Assembly: GCF_002109325.1 (NCBI RefSeq)
Contig: NZ_CP015348.1
Coordinates: forward strand, 2,543,501 to 2,607,500
Source: Sporosarcina ureae
Lineage (GTDB): Bacteria > Bacillota > Bacilli > Bacillales_A > Planococcaceae
Length of the DNA: 64,000 nt
Direction of reading: 5' to 3'
Position 1 is the stretch's first letter; each line of letters begins with the position of its first letter. The position numbers were made by a program, and so were the translations under genes. Below are positions 8,814 through 17,573 of the stretch, one piece after another. The notes under the pieces were generated by a model. The model searched no databases and was not told the origin of the DNA. It worked only from the letters and a program-made list of their open reading frames with translations.

Positions 8814-8904
8814 ATTCGATTAAGCCGGCATATACGCAACGAGTAACAATTGAAGGAAGGTTACGAAGAATAGATAAAAAAGTTGCATATCAATAACTTC
8901 ATTT

Positions 8905-9480
8905 TTAAGAAATGAAAATGAAAAATATGAACTTAAGCAATATAAATTCTTAGGTGCAACGGATAGAGGAAGGGGTATGATACCTGTTGACTCAGGTGAT
9001 TATTTTACTGAATACTCAAATTATAAATGGTATATGTGTATCATACAAATAGATATACAGCAAAGCTTCAATGATACATTCAGACTATCCCAAGAAGAAA
9101 GTTATTGTTGTAATTCATTAATAAGTCGCAAAATGTAAATGGTGAAAATACTGTAGATATTGTGTTGTATTTAGGAAGTAGTGAAGTGGCTAGAGTGAAG
9201 GACTATCATATTTAGGTTTATGAAAATCCAGCTATAGGGTTTGTGAATCCATTTCAAATAGGAGTCCAAAGTACGAAATTTGCTATGACGGTAGACTTGC
9301 TTAATGTAGATTTTTCTCAGACTGCTGATGTATATTTACGTGATGAAAAGACTTCTTCACCTCACGCCCACTCGCTGGTATATTTATGGTTTTAACTATA
9401 ATGACGATCATACTTCCATTTGTTCTGCGGTGTATAAACAATCAGGAATTAAAATGTATTCCTTAATAAATGTCGCACTC
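8905..9480 (+). pseudogene. Degraded coding remnant, family not recognised
   Basis: A long open stretch at 8905-9138 (reading LRNENEKYELKQYKFLG, then GMIPVDSGDYFTEY) has no start codon in a proper context. Coding texture continues after 9140 (VDIVLYLGSSEVARVKDY, then a stop; NPAIGFVNPFQIGVQSTKF, then MTVDLLNVDFSQTADV) with shifts and stops. It is an AT-rich, decayed gene upstream of the large membrane protein gene. I do not recognise the family. Confidence 0.45.
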
Positions 9481-9587
9481 TAGAACCTTCAGTTTGTAAA
9501 GGCGAATTGAAATACAAATTTTATAGCAAGTTTAGTATGATAAGTAAAGCTGTATTTTACATACAGAGAGTGGAGGCGATTATAATT

Positions 9588-10994
9588 ATGATCAAAAAGA
9601 CATGTGACGGAGTACTTAAAAGTTTTAAACATTATTCTGACGCCCTATGGATTCTCGTATTTTTATTTTTTTCGCTACTCCTTTTTCACTTTTCTATTTA
9701 TGTTATGAGTTTTCAAAGTTTGGATAGTAGCCTGATAAATGAGTTCATTAAAGACGGGTTAAAATTTCAACGATTTTTGGATGAACTTTTTTCACCACTC
9801 CTACTCCGGGGGCTAGGTTTAGGTATAATGCTGTCGGCCGCTTTTCTATTCTCATGGCTAGTAAATAAATTTGTGGTAACTGAAAATGGTTGTCAAGATT
9901 TGCTGGATAAATTGGCAACCATAAAAAAGAAATTATTGCTTTCAGTGGAGCAAGTTGGTTTTACTCGAACTTCAGTCTATCTGATTTTTAAGTCAAAAGT
10001 GATAGTCATTTTACGTATTAGTGTGATCGCTACAATGATAGCAGAGCAAATTCAACGGAATACTTTGTCCTTTTCAATATTTATTTTTTTAGCAATATAT
10101 CTATTATTTACTGTTCCATTGAAAAATCCCGATTTTTCGTCAGATTCTGTAGAGAGAAATAGACCTCATCTATTTATAGCGATTACGCCTATTTTTATGA
10201 CAACATTATTTACTCTATTAATCACATATGAATATAAACTAGATCTACTGTATTCTTATCGCTTTTTTATAGTTATATTGCTATTTAGTGAAATTCTTGT
10301 ACTACTTTCTTCTTACGCAGTTGAATTGCTTAAATCTGATCTAAAGTACGCTAAGTTGGGGAAAAATCCTCACGTGGATTTACCGCAGAAGCTGAGCGGG
10401 TATATTATACGTCGCAATAAGAAGAATTTAAATCTCTCACTGTTTTTGTATATGGAATTCCTTCTGATTCTCTGTGGCTATTTCATTTTTTATACTTTTG
10501 ATATATTTTCATGGAAAACAAAAAATGAAGTATTCTCACTAAGCAATTTTTTACTAAGCATTACAGCGGTATTATTCGCGCGATTGTTATCAAGATCCAT
10601 TGAAATAGTCGTTGCTTTCTTTAAAGACATATTATCCAAAGAGAAGAAATCATCTGATTTAGACGGGAAAGACCGTATGTTGTTGGCTGTTAAAAGTCTG
10701 ATTGAAATTATGCTGTTGGCAGCTATTGTAAGAAGTGCTTACAATTTGTATAGTGAGCCCATTGTAAACGGTGCAGCAAATTACGATTTATCGCACATAT
10801 ATAGCACAGTAAAAATATTGATAGTCAGTTTGTTTGAAAGTATTGCTACGATGGGATTCAATTTATCGTACGAACCCCGTTTAAATATATTCGAACAAAT
10901 AATACACCTAACTCAAATAATTGTGAGCATTTCTCTAATAACCTTATCCATTGCTACGTACATTTCCTTTAAGCAGAAGGTGGACGACAAATAA
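9588..10994 (+). CDS. Polytopic membrane protein of unknown function
   Basis: About 468 residues from ATG 9588; TGGAGG lies 11 bases upstream, and the longer reading from 9507 has no ribosome site. I count ten or eleven hydrophobic segments, with charged loops at residues 75-110, 160-180, 255-290 and 355-380. The last two segments enclose SLFESIATMGFNLSYEP, which loosely recalls the pore loop of two-TM ion channels (TxGxG-like), but the filter is not conserved, so this is a weak hint only. Base composition is markedly AT-rich with many TTT, ATT and TTA codons compared with neighbours, and decayed genes lie upstream, suggesting acquired DNA. Confidence 0.7.
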   Translation: MIKKTCDGVLKSFKHYSDALWILVFLFFSLLLFHFSIYVMSFQSLDSSLINEFIKDGLKFQRFLDELFSPLLLRGLGLGIMLSAAFLFSWLVNKFVVTENGCQDLLDKLATIKKKLLLSVEQVGFTRTSVYLIFKSKVIVILRISVIATMIAEQIQRNTLSFSIFIFLAIYLLFTVPLKNPDFSSDSVERNRPHLFIAITPIFMTTLFTLLITYEYKLDLLYSYRFFIVILLFSEILVLLSSYAVELLKSDLKYAKLGKNPHVDLPQKLSGYIIRRNKKNLNLSLFLYMEFLLILCGYFIFYTFDIFSWKTKNEVFSLSNFLLSITAVLFARLLSRSIEIVVAFFKDILSKEKKSSDLDGKDRMLLAVKSLIEIMLLAAIVRSAYNLYSEPIVNGAANYDLSHIYSTVKILIVSLFESIATMGFNLSYEPRLNIFEQIIHLTQIIVSISLITLSIATYISFKQKVDDK

Positions 10995-11262
10995 CAGTTG
11001 CTATAGATCGGCAGCGATACGTAAGTGTTTTTGTATGATTTGAATAAATCTATAGAGAAGTCGATCAAAGAAAAAACATATTTGAATTGTTAATTGAAGT
11101 TATTGAATAAGAACGTATCGAGAAATTAGAAAGGAAGGTAGTGCATTCTTCCGAGTATATTCCAGCATAAAAAGCATTACCTACACGTCTCGCAATTATT
11201 TCGAATGTGCTTTCAGGCAACTGTTTGTAGTCAATCTGCTACCATTTCATACGGTCGATTAA
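10995..11262. other. Intergenic region with no gene seen
   Basis: No supported reading frame. Short protein-like scraps (for example near 11060-11110) suggest gene decay, but nothing identifiable. The words AGAACGTATCGA near 11110 also occur near 8699. Confidence 0.4.
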
Positions 11263-11302
11263 AAGGAATTCAAACTCATCAAGATTTTGAATTCCTTTTT
11301 TT
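11263..11302. terminator. Bidirectional intrinsic terminator
   Basis: Arms AAGGAATTCAAA (11263-11274) and TTTGAATTCCTT (11286-11297) with T-runs on both strands. It serves the membrane protein gene and the convergent EamA transporter gene. Confidence 0.85.
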
Positions 11303-11303
11303 G

Positions 11304-12164
11304 TTACGTATCTTTAGGTTCCCCTTTGTTTTTCAAAAACATAAAGAGTGATGCACCGAAAATGATGATATAACCAAGGACGCTAAAACGATCAGGTACT
11401 TGTCCGAGAAACGCTAGTCCAAGTAATGCCGTAAATACTACCGTAAAATAGTTAAATACTGATATTTCTTTTGCAGGTGCAAATTTGTAAGCGAGCGTGA
11501 TACCGAATTGCCCAATCGTCGCGAAAACGCCTCCGAGGAGCAAGTACATCGTCTGTTGCCATGTCATCGACTCGTACCCGTAAATGACAAACGGCAGAAG
11601 CACTATTGTTGTGAATCCTGAGAAATAAAACACAATCGTATAAAACTGTTCTCGATTGCCGAGTGCTCGTAGCGCTGTGTATGCAGCGCCTGCAAACACA
11701 GCTGATAAGATCCCCGCGGCATACGGAACAATATCGAGCGAGAATGAAGGTTTGATGATGAACAGAGTGCCAAGGAAAGCTATCACAATACTATAGATTT
11801 GATACGGTTTGACATATTCTTTTAAAAAAAATGCTGCGAAAATGATCGTGAAAAAAGGGCTCATTTTGTTGAGCATGTCAGCATCAGCTATCACGAGATG
11901 ATCGATTGCATAAAACAGTAAGATGATGCCAATCATGCCGAGTGCTGATCGTAAAAGCAAGAGTGGTTGGTTTTCACGTTTTCCGAAAAAACGTTCTTTG
12001 AAATGAAGAACGAAGAAGAAGGAAATCACCATCGATACACCATTTCGGAAAATGGTCTTTTGTAACGTAGGCACGTCTCCAGATAATTTGACGAATAACG
12101 TCATGATGGAAAAGCCAAATGCTGATACGAGTAATAATAAAATTCCTTTGTTGCGATTTGTCAT
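11304..12164 (-). CDS. EamA/DMT-family transporter
   Basis: About 286 residues with ten transmembrane segments arranged as two five-helix EamA repeats: GILLLLVSAFGFSIMTLFVK opens the first and YAAGILSAVFAGAAYTALR the second. DMT transporters export or import small metabolites, and the substrate cannot be told from sequence. I chose ATG 12164 because TGGATG lies six bases upstream and the preceding 15 residues in the longer reading are hydrophilic and uncharacteristic; ATG 12173 is an alternative. It is a single gene, convergent with the membrane protein gene at 9588. Confidence 0.85.
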   Translation of the reverse strand: MTNRNKGILLLLVSAFGFSIMTLFVKLSGDVPTLQKTIFRNGVSMVISFFFVLHFKERFFGKRENQPLLLLRSALGMIGIILLFYAIDHLVIADADMLNKMSPFFTIIFAAFFLKEYVKPYQIYSIVIAFLGTLFIIKPSFSLDIVPYAAGILSAVFAGAAYTALRALGNREQFYTIVFYFSGFTTIVLLPFVIYGYESMTWQQTMYLLLGGVFATIGQFGITLAYKFAPAKEISVFNYFTVVFTALLGLAFLGQVPDRFSVLGYIIIFGASLFMFLKNKGEPKDT

Positions 12165-12409
12165 AGCTGTCATCCAATCTTTTTGTGTTCGGTATGAATG
12201 ATACCACAATGTCCTTTCGCATACTTGGGAAAGGCAATAGAAGCTGGGGGTTATATTTTACTGCCGGTATTATGGAAGAAGGAGTTAGATTGTTGTAGAT
12301 AATCAGCTTAAGGATGAAAGAAAATTAAAAATATATGCATATTAAGAACTATTAATATTGTAATTCCATGGTAAAATAATAAGAAATAAATGACAAGAAG
12401 GTGAGACTA

Positions 12410-14383
12410 TTGAAACGTAGTAAGCAATACTTTGTTATCGTCATTGTCATAACGTTGATAGCTCTTGCCTATTATTATTCACAAGCCCTAAAGGCGGATA
12501 CTTCCATCAGCCACGGGAAAGTTGATCTATCCGAAACAGGTTTTCAAGAAAAAGGTGTAATTGCACTTGACGGAGAGTGGGAGTTTTATTGGAAGCAGTT
12601 ACGGAGTCCTGAAGATTTCATCGATGAAACCCCACTTGATCTGCAGTATACAGTAGTTCCAGGAAGTTGGATGCACGATCAAGAAGGCAATACGTATGAC
12701 AGTACGGGATATGCAACGTACAGGATGGTGGTTGCGAATATACCGTCGGACACGAAGTATTTTGGTTTACTAAAAGGGAATATAAGAAATGCGAGCCGGA
12801 TATTCGTAAATGGGAAATTGGTTTTGGAAGATGGGGATATTTCGGAGTCGCCGGAAACGAATGTATCCGGTAATAACTCGATGGCGGCTTTTTTTGAATT
12901 GGAGAGTTCGACGGCCGAAATTATCATTCAGGCCTCCAACCATGATTTTATCGTTGGAGGTATAGCAAAATCGATTACGTTTGGAACGCAAAATGAGATA
13001 ATGCAACTGCATCAGCGAAATGTCATGTTTGAATTTGCGATGATTCTCATTGTAGTGATTATCGGTCTGTTTTATCTCTTCTTGTTCTTGATTAATGCAG
13101 ATTATCGAAAGAAGGAGCCCGCCACACTTCCGCTCGCATTAAGCTGTCTATTCTATGGAATTATGAGCAGTATATACAGCGAACGAATTATTACAGTGAT
13201 ATTCCCTATGATCAGCATGGACAGCACATTTCGTTTTGGGCATTTAATGAGTGCTTTCACAGTGATTACCGTATTGATCGTGCTCAATCAGATCAGTCCC
13301 ATCTTTTTATCCAATCGAATAAAAAATGGTATGTTGATTTTTTACAGCATTTTCATCTTAATTATACTAATGCTACCCATGACTATTTACTCCAATATAT
13401 TAGAGTTTTACATGGTGACCACAGTCGTCTTTTACTTCTTTGTATGGTTAAGAGTACTCTGCCTGTTCATCAAGAAAGGCGGTCCTGAAATTGACAGTGT
13501 AGAACATATTGCCATGATTGTTTCATTGCTTAGCGTTTACTTGTTCTGGTTCGATATGATTTTATACAGTACGGGATTAAAGCAGGATATGTTGATTTCG
13601 TTCTTGATGATCGCCGTCTACAGCATTGCTTTGTCCGTCCTATTGATTTTCCGATATACGAACTCTTACAAAAAGAATGAAGAATTGTCGACGCAATTGG
13701 TTGAAACGTTCTCCACGCTCGATCAAACGACGAAGATCGCGAAGAGAAATGAATTGGCCTTTTTACAAGCGCAAATCAAACCGCATTTCCTATTTAATAC
13801 GCTTAGCAGTATCATCAGTCTTTGCTATACGGACGGGAAACGTGCAGGCAAAGTCCTGTCCGATTTGTCTAACTACCTGAAGCGATCTTTCCAAATAGAT
13901 ATTCACACCGATTATGTCACGCTCGACAATGAATTGAAATTGATTCAAGCGTATGTCGAGATCGAGAAAGTAAGATTCGGCGACCGAGTGGACATGATTT
14001 ATGATGTAGATGAAGAAATTCTTTCGTGCAAGATCATTCCACTCATTATCGAGCCTCTTGTTGAAAATGCCATCAGGCACGGTGTTTTGAAAAATAAAAG
14101 TGGAGGCAAAGTGAAATTGACAATTAAAAAACAGGATTACGGCATATATGTGGGTGTTCAGGATAACGGAAAAGGTATGGATCCGCATCAATTGAATGCT
14201 ATTAGACGCGGGGAACGAAACCTAGAATCGCTGACTGGTAACGGTATAAGTTTGGCGAATATCCATAGTAGATTGCAAAGTTTTTATCAGACTGAGCTGC
14301 AATTCGAAACAAATCCCCTAGGCACAGATGTCTATTTTATTATTCCTTTACACGATGACGAGGAGGAGACAGCCAATGATTAA
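12410..14383 (+). CDS. 7TM sensor histidine kinase, LytS/YesM type
   Basis: About 657 residues. The start is probably TTG 12410, since AAGGTGAG lies just upstream. A signal anchor (residues 6-23) is followed by an extracellular beta-rich domain (30-190; LDGEWEFYWKQL, VVPGSWM) and then seven transmembrane helices (205-420), the 7TMR-DISM architecture. The kinase part belongs to the His_kinase family of LytS: the phospho-acceptor His is in QAQIKPHFLFNTL (near residue 458), the N box is EPLVENAIRHG, and ATP motifs are VQDNGKGMD and GNGISLANI. It overlaps the next gene, a response regulator, by 8 bases. The stimulus is unknown; the extracellular fold suggests a carbohydrate-like ligand. Confidence 0.9.
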   Translation: MKRSKQYFVIVIVITLIALAYYYSQALKADTSISHGKVDLSETGFQEKGVIALDGEWEFYWKQLRSPEDFIDETPLDLQYTVVPGSWMHDQEGNTYDSTGYATYRMVVANIPSDTKYFGLLKGNIRNASRIFVNGKLVLEDGDISESPETNVSGNNSMAAFFELESSTAEIIIQASNHDFIVGGIAKSITFGTQNEIMQLHQRNVMFEFAMILIVVIIGLFYLFLFLINADYRKKEPATLPLALSCLFYGIMSSIYSERIITVIFPMISMDSTFRFGHLMSAFTVITVLIVLNQISPIFLSNRIKNGMLIFYSIFILIILMLPMTIYSNILEFYMVTTVVFYFFVWLRVLCLFIKKGGPEIDSVEHIAMIVSLLSVYLFWFDMILYSTGLKQDMLISFLMIAVYSIALSVLLIFRYTNSYKKNEELSTQLVETFSTLDQTTKIAKRNELAFLQAQIKPHFLFNTLSSIISLCYTDGKRAGKVLSDLSNYLKRSFQIDIHTDYVTLDNELKLIQAYVEIEKVRFGDRVDMIYDVDEEILSCKIIPLIIEPLVENAIRHGVLKNKSGGKVKLTIKKQDYGIYVGVQDNGKGMDPHQLNAIRRGERNLESLTGNGISLANIHSRLQSFYQTELQFETNPLGTDVYFIIPLHDDEEETAND

Positions 14384-15365
14384 AGCGGTGTTGGTGGACG
14401 ATGAGATGTTGGTGTTAAATTACTTAGAGAAGATTGTAGGAGAGACAACTGACATCGAAGTAATCGGTACGTTTACGGATCCTGAACTTGCGCTAATTGA
14501 AATTCCACGATTGGAGCCGGATGTGTTGTTTTTGGATGTGGACATGCCCGAAATGAACGGAATGGAGTTGGGGGAAAAACTCATCCAAATCAATAACAAT
14601 GATGAAATGGCGATAGTTTTTGTAACGGCATACGAACAATATGCGATGCATGCTTTCGAGCTGAATGCGATTCATTATATTTTGAAGCCGGTAGACAAGC
14701 AGTCGGTAGAAGAAGTATTGAATAGAGTATACAAGAAAAAGCGAATAACGCGAGAAGAGACGAAAACGGTAGGCGAGATTTGTTTGTTCGGAAACATACA
14801 TTTACGTATGAATGATTCCCGAACCGAGTTCATGACCGCCAAACTGGAAGAGCTTCTTGCCTTATTGATCATGCACCGAAAAAATGGCATCAGCAAATGG
14901 CAAATCATTGATATTTTATGGGAAGAACACTCCATGGAAAAGTCCCAACAAAATCTCTACACGATGATCTTCCGACTCAAGAAAACATTAAAAAAAGCCG
15001 GTATTCCTGTTGAGTTGGAGAGGAAAAACGGCATGTATAAAATCATGCTACCGAGAGTTCACTGTGATTTAATCGCGTTCGATCAATTTATGGACAAAAA
15101 ACTGAAAATTAACAGCCAAAACCTTAAGGACTTTGAAAAAGCCGTCTCCCTGTATCAAGGAGAATTATTCGATGGGAAAGGCTATATCTGGTGCATGAGT
15201 GAAACGGAAAACTATTATCAAGAGTACGTACGTCTCGTAAACGAACTGGCCAACTATTATAAAGAGAATGAGTGTATAACACAATTGGGAGATTTGATTG
15301 ATAAAATCAAGCCGGTGATCAGGGAAGAAGACTTGGAGAGCATAATAATTGAGTGTGAGGCATAA
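14376..15365 (+). CDS. Response regulator with winged-helix and BTAD domain
   Basis: A 329-residue partner of the upstream kinase. The receiver domain (1-120) has acidic pocket VDDE, phospho-acceptor Asp in FLDVDMPEMNG (near residue 53), Thr in FVTAYE and Lys in ILKPV. Instead of the LytTR output usual for LytS-type kinases, the C-terminus has a winged-helix DNA-binding segment (QIIDILW...QQNLYTMIFRLKKTL, 165-225) and a BTAD alpha-helical domain (230-325), as in SARP-like regulators. ATG 14376 begins inside the kinase gene. Targets are not evident; no candidate target operon lies directly downstream. Confidence 0.88.
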   Translation: MIKAVLVDDEMLVLNYLEKIVGETTDIEVIGTFTDPELALIEIPRLEPDVLFLDVDMPEMNGMELGEKLIQINNNDEMAIVFVTAYEQYAMHAFELNAIHYILKPVDKQSVEEVLNRVYKKKRITREETKTVGEICLFGNIHLRMNDSRTEFMTAKLEELLALLIMHRKNGISKWQIIDILWEEHSMEKSQQNLYTMIFRLKKTLKKAGIPVELERKNGMYKIMLPRVHCDLIAFDQFMDKKLKINSQNLKDFEKAVSLYQGELFDGKGYIWCMSETENYYQEYVRLVNELANYYKENECITQLGDLIDKIKPVIREEDLESIIIECEA

Positions 15366-15373
15366 CAAACAAC

Positions 15374-15407
15374 AGCGTAGGGGAATGAAATCCTCTGTGC
15401 TTTTTTT
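15374..15407 (+). terminator. Intrinsic terminator of the two-component operon
   Basis: Arms AGCGTAGGGGA and TCCTCTGTGCT (one mismatch region) followed by seven T. Confidence 0.75.
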
Positions 15408-15574
15408 ATGTAATCATTTAAATGTAAGAAAAAAGTAAGAACGGCTTGCTATACTATCTTTAACGTAGAGTACTTACATTTTCCTATACGAGTTTTTAAA
15501 CGATTGATTCATAGAAAAGACGGACCCCTTTCTGAAAAATTCAACTTGATTGTAAACTAAAGGAGATGAGCAAG

Positions 15575-15805
15575 ATGCCAGCTTATATGGTTAATGAATA
15601 CTATGTTTTTACGTCTTATGAGGATCTATCTTCCCTAATTCATGATATTATCCATTACTCACTTCTGCCTTCGCGTCAAGACAGACATTCGTTTTCTATA
15701 CTCGTTGGTCAACTGGATACGCAAAGCCTGCAGTTTGAAGTGGACGATGGTAAATCCGTCCCAGTGCGTTATGAAAGGGAGGAGGATCTGTATTATTCTG
15801 TTTGA
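15575..15805 (+). CDS. Small hypothetical protein
   Basis: A 76-residue protein, MPAYMVNEYYVFTSYED at the start, acidic and rich in Tyr and Ser. ATG 15575 is preferred over ATG 15566 because AAGGAG (15560-15565) abuts the earlier codon but stands nine bases from the later one. No known domain, signal peptide or membrane segment. A TATACT box near 15450 is about 120 bases upstream. It is followed by a worn dispersed repeat (15816) and then the direct repeat upstream of the GIY-YIG gene. Confidence 0.6.
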   Translation: MPAYMVNEYYVFTSYEDLSSLIHDIIHYSLLPSRQDRHSFSILVGQLDTQSLQFEVDDGKSVPVRYEREEDLYYSV

Positions 15806-15869
15806 CCTAGAGTATGTACCAGGTCCCTACAGAAATCGGACCCTATTAAGATGACTACGTGATCACATA

Positions 15870-15980
15870 GAAGAGTTTCCTGATCAAGATAAGACCGGGA
15901 AGCTCTTTTTGATGCTTCTAGCAAGGGGATAGTCTATAGGGCATAAGAACAGATGCGAATTCCTCACACAATTAAATTTC
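15870..15980. repeat. Direct repeat, copy A, upstream of the GIY-YIG gene
   Basis: About 110 bp, alignable with 17114-17224 with one small indel and roughly three quarters of bases equal by eye. The strongest blocks are AGAGTTTCCT, GGGAAGCTCTTTTTG and ATAGTCTATAGGG. Its first 40 bases form a terminator-like hairpin (AAGAGTTTCC against GGGAAGCTCTT, then T-run). Confidence 0.75.
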
Positions 15981-16249
15981 ATAAAATAACTTACTAGCAT
16001 CGCGAAAAAAAGTTTCGCAGTATTTCGCAGATGATTTTCTATCTTCAAAAATAAAAGAGTGCTACACGTCATTCGGCCCAAATACTTCTGTTTTCTCATA
16101 AATGTGATTTAATGCACAAGTAATTATACAAACGTACCATTAGTGCATATATTTTGGATAACATGCTTAAAATATGATGATATAATCAATACAGGAGAAA
16201 ACATGTACATTTCATACTTGTCTGTATTAATGAAATGAGGAGGATGAAT

Positions 16250-17053
16250 ATGCTAAATCAGTTGAAGAGAATATTGGAGGATAGTGGATTAAGTCAATTA
16301 TTCGAAGTGAAAGAAGAAAATGATAGAACGAGTTTTCCTAACCCACATGTGGCCTACCGCGTCCAATTTAATTTATATAGAATGCGGGCTTTTGAGTTAT
16401 GGGGAGACGTAAATGCCTTTGAATTTAGAATTTATTACGGCAGTAAATTAAATCCCATCTTAAAACAACGTTTAATCGAAATACCTGGGGCTAAAAATAG
16501 TACGAATCGTAAAATTGATTATAAAACTAATGATTATGTCGCTTTGGCTAAAATGATTAAAGATATATTGCTAGAAAAAGAAATTATGGAAGTTTGTAAG
16601 TCAACTAGTGATATTGCAAAGATTTCTCAGTTTGAAGGGCTTGTGCTGAAAGACATTGATGTGACAGATGCAACGGTGCTTGGTCGACCTATTGAATGGA
16701 GTCAAATCATTGCGATTTATGAAGACGACTCGGAAGAAAATATTTTGAAAGAAGAATTGTCGAAAAGTGGGGTTTACCTTCAGCGTTCCAAGGATGGGGC
16801 AAGTAGATATGTAGGGAGTGCTTACGGAGGTGGCGGAATCTTAGGGCGTTGGATGAAACACTTAACATCTAATGGCAATGCCCACCATTTAAACTTGTTC
16901 GTACTTGAAAACGGATATAACGAAATCGAGTTCTTAGTATTAGAATTACTTGATGATGGAACAGATATTATGCAAAGGGAAGTCATGTGGAAAAAAACCT
17001 TGGCTACTGTAAATCGTGGTCCTTATAATAGCATACAATTGAACAGGAATTAG
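16250..17053 (+). CDS. GIY-YIG nuclease-domain protein
   Basis: A 267-residue protein. ATG 16250 has AGGAGG six bases upstream; the earlier ATG 16235 overlaps that site. Residues 1-160 are of unknown type (RVQFNLYRMRAFELWGD, ADFEFRIYYG-like). Residues 170-265 form a GIY-YIG domain: KSGVYLQ and RYVGSAYGG give the two signature strands, GILGRW holds the conserved Arg, the catalytic Glu is in MQREVMWKKTL, and NRGPYN supplies the Asn. These folds cut DNA in homing endonucleases, restriction enzymes and UvrC. The gene stands between two copies of a 110-bp direct repeat, suggesting a cassette. Whether it is a restriction, homing or repair enzyme cannot be told. Confidence 0.8.
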   Translation: MLNQLKRILEDSGLSQLFEVKEENDRTSFPNPHVAYRVQFNLYRMRAFELWGDVNAFEFRIYYGSKLNPILKQRLIEIPGAKNSTNRKIDYKTNDYVALAKMIKDILLEKEIMEVCKSTSDIAKISQFEGLVLKDIDVTDATVLGRPIEWSQIIAIYEDDSEENILKEELSKSGVYLQRSKDGASRYVGSAYGGGGILGRWMKHLTSNGNAHHLNLFVLENGYNEIEFLVLELLDDGTDIMQREVMWKKTLATVNRGPYNSIQLNRN

Positions 17054-17113
17054 TGAAGGGTTCTTGTGCCTCATATTATTCACACACTATTCCTTCAACT
17101 AGATAATTATAAA

Positions 17114-17224
17114 AAAGAGTTTCCTAATCAAGATATCGATCGGGAAGCTCTTTTTGGTGCGTTTAGTGAGGGCATAGTCTATAGGGGGTAAGAACAAATA
17201 CCAAGCTCCTACATAACTAATTTT
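17114..17224. repeat. Direct repeat, copy B, downstream of the GIY-YIG gene
   Basis: Partner of 15870-15980, same orientation, 1244 bp away. It begins 60 bases after the nuclease gene stop and its first part would act as that gene's terminator. Confidence 0.75.
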
Positions 17225-17573
17225 ATGGAAAATCTGTGTAAAAGGCTGACAAGAAAACATCTTTTCCTTAGATGTATTCACAGTAGACGGAGGAAAACGG
17301 AAGTAATAGCTCTAAATTATATATTACCTCGAAAGGATCGTTAGGAATCGCCATATATACTATATTCAGTGGATAATTAACTGATAGTAGTATTTCTAAA
17401 GTAGAATTATTGCCGGAAATCTAGTGGATAAGCTTTTTGTAATGGTATAATATATCTAAAATGTAAAGTCCGATTAATACCTGAAATATTAAGAATACGT
17501 GCATCTACAAAACACCATTAATAACAGCTTAATTTATTTTATTAAACGAAGTATCAGCAAAGGAGGCAAGTGG
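17225..17573. other. Intergenic region with no gene seen
   Basis: AT-rich sequence. A TATAAT box at 17446-17451 may be the -10 of the lipoprotein operon promoter; no convincing -35 is seen. The ribosome site AAGGAGG is at 17560-17566. Confidence 0.45.

Noticed and set aside
15884..16099. 71-residue minus-strand frame sharing FxxPIDY..KKSFP with one at 17099-17281
   Set aside because: The likeness comes from the DNA direct repeat. Both would start in AT-rich sequence without ribosome sites and end in a terminator-like hairpin.
15870..17224. Composite transposon around the GIY-YIG gene
   Set aside because: The repeats carry no transposase, have no terminal inverted ends that I can see and no target duplication; kept only as a repeat-bracketed gene.
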